Source: Cyclobacteriaceae bacterium (GTDB taxonomy: Bacteria > Bacteroidota > Bacteroidia > Cytophagales > Cyclobacteriaceae). Taken from it: a stretch of DNA of 64,000 nt. This document shows, piece after piece, positions 62,016-64,000 of the stretch. The notes below the pieces were generated by a model, which did not search any database, had not been told where the DNA came from, and saw only the letters and a list, made by a program, of their open reading frames with translations. The first letter of the stretch is position 1; each line of letters starts with the position of its first letter. Location of the stretch: contig JAEUUA010000026.1 in assembly GCA_016787755.1 (NCBI GenBank), positions 62,001 through 126,000 on the forward strand, written 5' to 3'. A program made the position numbers and the translations under genes.

Positions 62016-63299
62016 TTATATTTTCCAGGGGCCTCTCATGGGTTGGTTGATTAGGCGATTGGCGGCTTCATCATTAATGAATTCCTGTTTGATCGGATCA
62101 AAACTTAGTGATCTCCCTAATTGAAGAGCGATCTTACCCATATTTACAATCGTTGCTGACCGATGACCATTTAATTCATTGAGACCAAACTTCTTTCGGC
62201 TGATAACTGACTCAGAAAAAGTTGAAATCTGGGGTTCAGGGTCTGGAAATGTATCAATGACTTTTAAAATATTAGGAATATCCGATTTAAAGCCACGATA
62301 AATTTTGCCTTTTGGCCCTTCAATATAAGGCGAGCTTGTATCTTTATTCTCGCCATCTAAAATAATTTTACATCCATCGGCATAGGTAAATTCAATACGT
62401 CTCCAGGTGCCCACGGCATCATCATGTTGTTGAGGACAATCCACATCAACCCGGATCGGACTTGTATTGTCTTTACCTAAAATATACTGAACAGGATCAA
62501 TATAGTGCTGACCCATATCACCAAGGCCTCCCCCATCATAATCCCAATATCCTCTGAATGTTGTGTGCACACGGTGGGGGTTGTATGGCTTATATTGAGC
62601 TGGCCCTAACCACATTTCATAATCCAATTCCTGGGGAACGGGCAGCGGATTGAGATTTGTTTTTCCAACCCAATAAAATTTCCAATTAAAACCCGTTACA
62701 CCGCTGATGGTTACCTTAAGTGGCCAACCTAATATTCCACTGTCTACAGCTTTTTTTAAAGGTTTAACGGACGTGCCCAGCCCGTAAAAATTATCTTTGA
62801 ACCGAAACCAGGTGTTTAACCGAAACATGCGGCCGTATTGTTCCATGGCCTTCACTACCCTTTTACCCTCTCCAATAGTCCGAGTCATAGGTTTCTCGCA
62901 CCAAACATCCTTTCCTGCCTGAGCAGCCATCACCGACATGATACCATGCCAATGGGGTGGAGTAGCAATGTGCACAATGTCTATGTCAGGTTGCGCTAAT
63001 AGCTCTCTAAAATCAGAGTAACCTCGCACATTGCCTCCGGCCAAGGCAATAGCATCTTTTAAATGCGTTTTGTCGACATCACACATAGCTAACACTTTTG
63101 TACCTTCATACTCAATATGTCCGCGACCCATACCACCCACACCAATGATGGCTTTGGTAAGGGTATCACTCGGGGCAAGAAAACCATTCCCCCCCAACAC
63201 ATGACGAGGTACAATGGCAATTCCGCTTAATGCAAGTACTGATTTCTTTATAAATTCTCTTCTTGGGTTTTTGGATACTTTGTTCGGCTTTGTTTGCAT
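62016..63299 (-). CDS. Gfo/Idh/MocA-family oxidoreductase, Tat-exported
   Basis: From ATG 63299 the protein has 427 residues (four more codons are possible). A Tat signal (NPRREFIKKSVLALSGI) leads into a Rossmann domain (KAIIGVGGMGRGHIEYEG). The EKP motif (VWCEKPMTRT) is present. GGLGDMGQHYIDPVQYIL lies in the C-terminal substrate domain. It is likely to oxidise or reduce a sugar at C3, the partner reaction of DUF1080 hydrolases. It is the first gene of the operon with DUF1080 and DUF5009. Confidence 0.92.
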   Translation of the reverse strand: MQTKPNKVSKNPRREFIKKSVLALSGIAIVPRHVLGGNGFLAPSDTLTKAIIGVGGMGRGHIEYEGTKVLAMCDVDKTHLKDAIALAGGNVRGYSDFRELLAQPDIDIVHIATPPHWHGIMSVMAAQAGKDVWCEKPMTRTIGEGKRVVKAMEQYGRMFRLNTWFRFKDNFYGLGTSVKPLKKAVDSGILGWPLKVTISGVTGFNWKFYWVGKTNLNPLPVPQELDYEMWLGPAQYKPYNPHRVHTTFRGYWDYDGGGLGDMGQHYIDPVQYILGKDNTSPIRVDVDCPQQHDDAVGTWRRIEFTYADGCKIILDGENKDTSSPYIEGPKGKIYRGFKSDIPNILKVIDTFPDPEPQISTFSESVISRKKFGLNELNGHRSATIVNMGKIALQLGRSLSFDPIKQEFINDEAANRLINQPMRGPWKI

Positions 63300-63380
63300 G
63301 TTATTTACCATGTTGTAGTTTGATGAGAACGGAATGAATTAATACAATTGACATTCAGGAAAAAATTACCGGGTTAATCC

Positions 63381-63398
63381 TTAGGAAGTTGATCCTAA
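63381..63398. promoter_or_regulatory. Short inverted repeat upstream of the Gfo/Idh gene
   Basis: TTAGGA (63381-63386) and TCCTAA (63393-63398) are inverted copies spaced by six bases, about 80-100 bases upstream of the ATG. It could be an operator for the sugar operon, but short inverted repeats also occur by chance. Confidence 0.25.
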
Positions 63399-63411
63399 TG
63401 TAATTTATAAA

Positions 63412-63446
63412 TTATAAAAACACGCTATGATTTAACCGTAGCCGTG
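63412..63446 (-). terminator. Terminator of the GH3-family gene
   Basis: CACGCTA (63421-63427) and TAGCCGTG (63439-63446) form a stem with one bulged base. On the minus strand a T-run follows (complement of 63416-63420 and beyond). It is immediately after the stop at 63450. Confidence 0.65.
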
Positions 63447-63449
63447 CTT

Positions 63450-64000
63450 TTATTTAATCAGGATTTTTAATCCTTCTGCAATTTTTCGGTCATTGGAAAG
63501 CCTTGGAACTTTGTTTTGACCCCCCAGTTTCCCTTGGGATTTCATATAATCGATGAAAGCATTCTTGGGAAGTGAGGAAATAACCAGGGTTCGCAAAATA
63601 TTTCCGGTGATTAAATCATCATAGTACACATTCAATGAGCGTAACTGATTATCCAATTCCAATGAAAAGGAAGCTAAGTCTTTTGGTGCATTGGCAAACT
63701 CAATGAACCATTCGTGATGCGGCATACCCTCAGGCGGGGCAACATTTGGCGCGACCGTAAATTCCACTAATTCAACTTCTGGAAATTTCTGGGTGGTGAA
63801 TTTCATTGCCTTTTCTACTTCTTCGCCAATCACATGTTCGCCAAAAGCAGAAATAAAATGTTTGATCCGCCCACTCACAATAATCCGATATGGATTTTTC
63901 GAAACAAATTTTATGGTATCGCCAATAGAATAGCCCCACAAACCTGCATTGCTGTTAATGATTACTGCGTAGTTTTTCCCAAGTTCCACTTCTTCAATAG
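63450..64000 (-). CDS. GH3-family protein (partial, 5' end outside window)
   Basis: The C-terminal 183 residues of a GH3 auxin-responsive-promoter-like protein, continuing past the right edge in frame (IEEVELGKNYAVIINSN). GLWGYSIGDTIKFVSKNPYR, then GRIKHFISAFGEHVIGEEVE is the conserved adenylation-type region, and LEKAM...HHEWFIEF follows. Full proteins are about 500 residues, so more than half is missing. Bacteroidota GH3 proteins are ANL-like acyl-adenylating amide synthetases of unknown substrate. A terminator follows. Confidence 0.9.
   Translation of the reverse strand, partial: IEEVELGKNYAVIINSNAGLWGYSIGDTIKFVSKNPYRIIVSGRIKHFISAFGEHVIGEEVEKAMKFTTQKFPEVELVEFTVAPNVAPPEGMPHHEWFIEFANAPKDLASFSLELDNQLRSLNVYYDDLITGNILRTLVISSLPKNAFIDYMKSQGKLGGQNKVPRLSNDRKIAEGLKILIK

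Overview
The window looks like a chromosomal segment of a Bacteroidota bacterium, probably a Cytophagales-like member. The DNA is AT-rich and most genes lack clear Shine-Dalgarno sites. At least one promoter (tRNA-Arg) fits the Bacteroidota TTG-N19-TAnnTTTG form. Gene content points the same way: DUF4288, DUF5009, DUF1080 proteins, Tat-exported Gfo/Idh oxidoreductases, Wzc/CpsB exopolysaccharide genes, small beta-barrel proteins and a Bacteroidota-type integrase. Species cannot be named from the sequence.

Layout. (1) 1-306: 5' part of a TfoX-like gene cut by the window edge, then a small conserved gene at 582-770. (2) 889-13587: a mostly minus-strand cluster of redox and detoxification enzymes interleaved with AraC regulators. 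It holds a Tat-exported molybdenum hydroxylase with its [2Fe-2S] subunit, an esterase, two aldo/keto reductases, a flavodoxin, a SnoaL-like protein, a cupin, a quinol-monooxygenase-like protein and a barrel protein. Three upstream regions here share a TTACGAAAWTCAA box. (3) 13619-14560: small membrane proteins. (4) 14567-28064: an integrative element of about 13.5 kb, inserted at the 3' end of a tRNA-Arg(CCU) gene and bounded by an 18-bp direct repeat. It carries a tyrosine recombinase, an unknown co-transcribed protein, an excisionase-like HTH protein, several structured non-coding repeats and a five-gene defence operon. (5) 28330-36791: Gfo/Idh oxidoreductase, phytanoyl-CoA dioxygenase-like protein, S51 peptidase-like lipid/secreted protein, VOC protein, MFS transporter, sulfatase lipoprotein, ChbG-type deacetylase and HflX. 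(6) 36981-46945: plus-strand exopolysaccharide genes (glycosyltransferase, OPX lipoprotein, Wzc, CpsB), then an epimerase-like SDR, a TPR protein, a ComA-like synthase, a DUF368 protein and aroE. (7) 47043-53015: uvrB, a barrel protein, a frameshifted DinB-family gene, superoxide dismutase, a SUI1-type factor, a J-domain protein and a double universal stress protein. (8) 53474-57436: DUF4288, LiaF-like, rseP and dxr. (9) 57492-63299: a probable 3-keto-sugar or glycoside cluster (DUF5009, HEAT-DUF1080-DUF1080, Gfo/Idh). (10) A GH3-family gene runs off the right end.

The most interesting system is the operon at 18341-27821, read on the minus strand as hsdM-hsdS-hamA-hamB-hsdR. A complete Hachiman-type pair (DUF1837 nuclease plus Ski2-like helicase) sits between the specificity and restriction subunits of a type I restriction-modification system. 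All junctions overlap or are 0-4 nt apart, so the two defences are probably co-expressed. The element also has paired arm-like repeats inside both ends, two copies of a perfect palindrome beside the HTH gene, a folded inverted-repeat element, and two hairpins whose arms differ in sequence but stay complementary.

Two genes (the aldo/keto reductase at 5789 and the DinB-family gene at 49545) appear to be broken by single-base frameshifts. One AraC gene (3742) survives only as its DNA-binding end.
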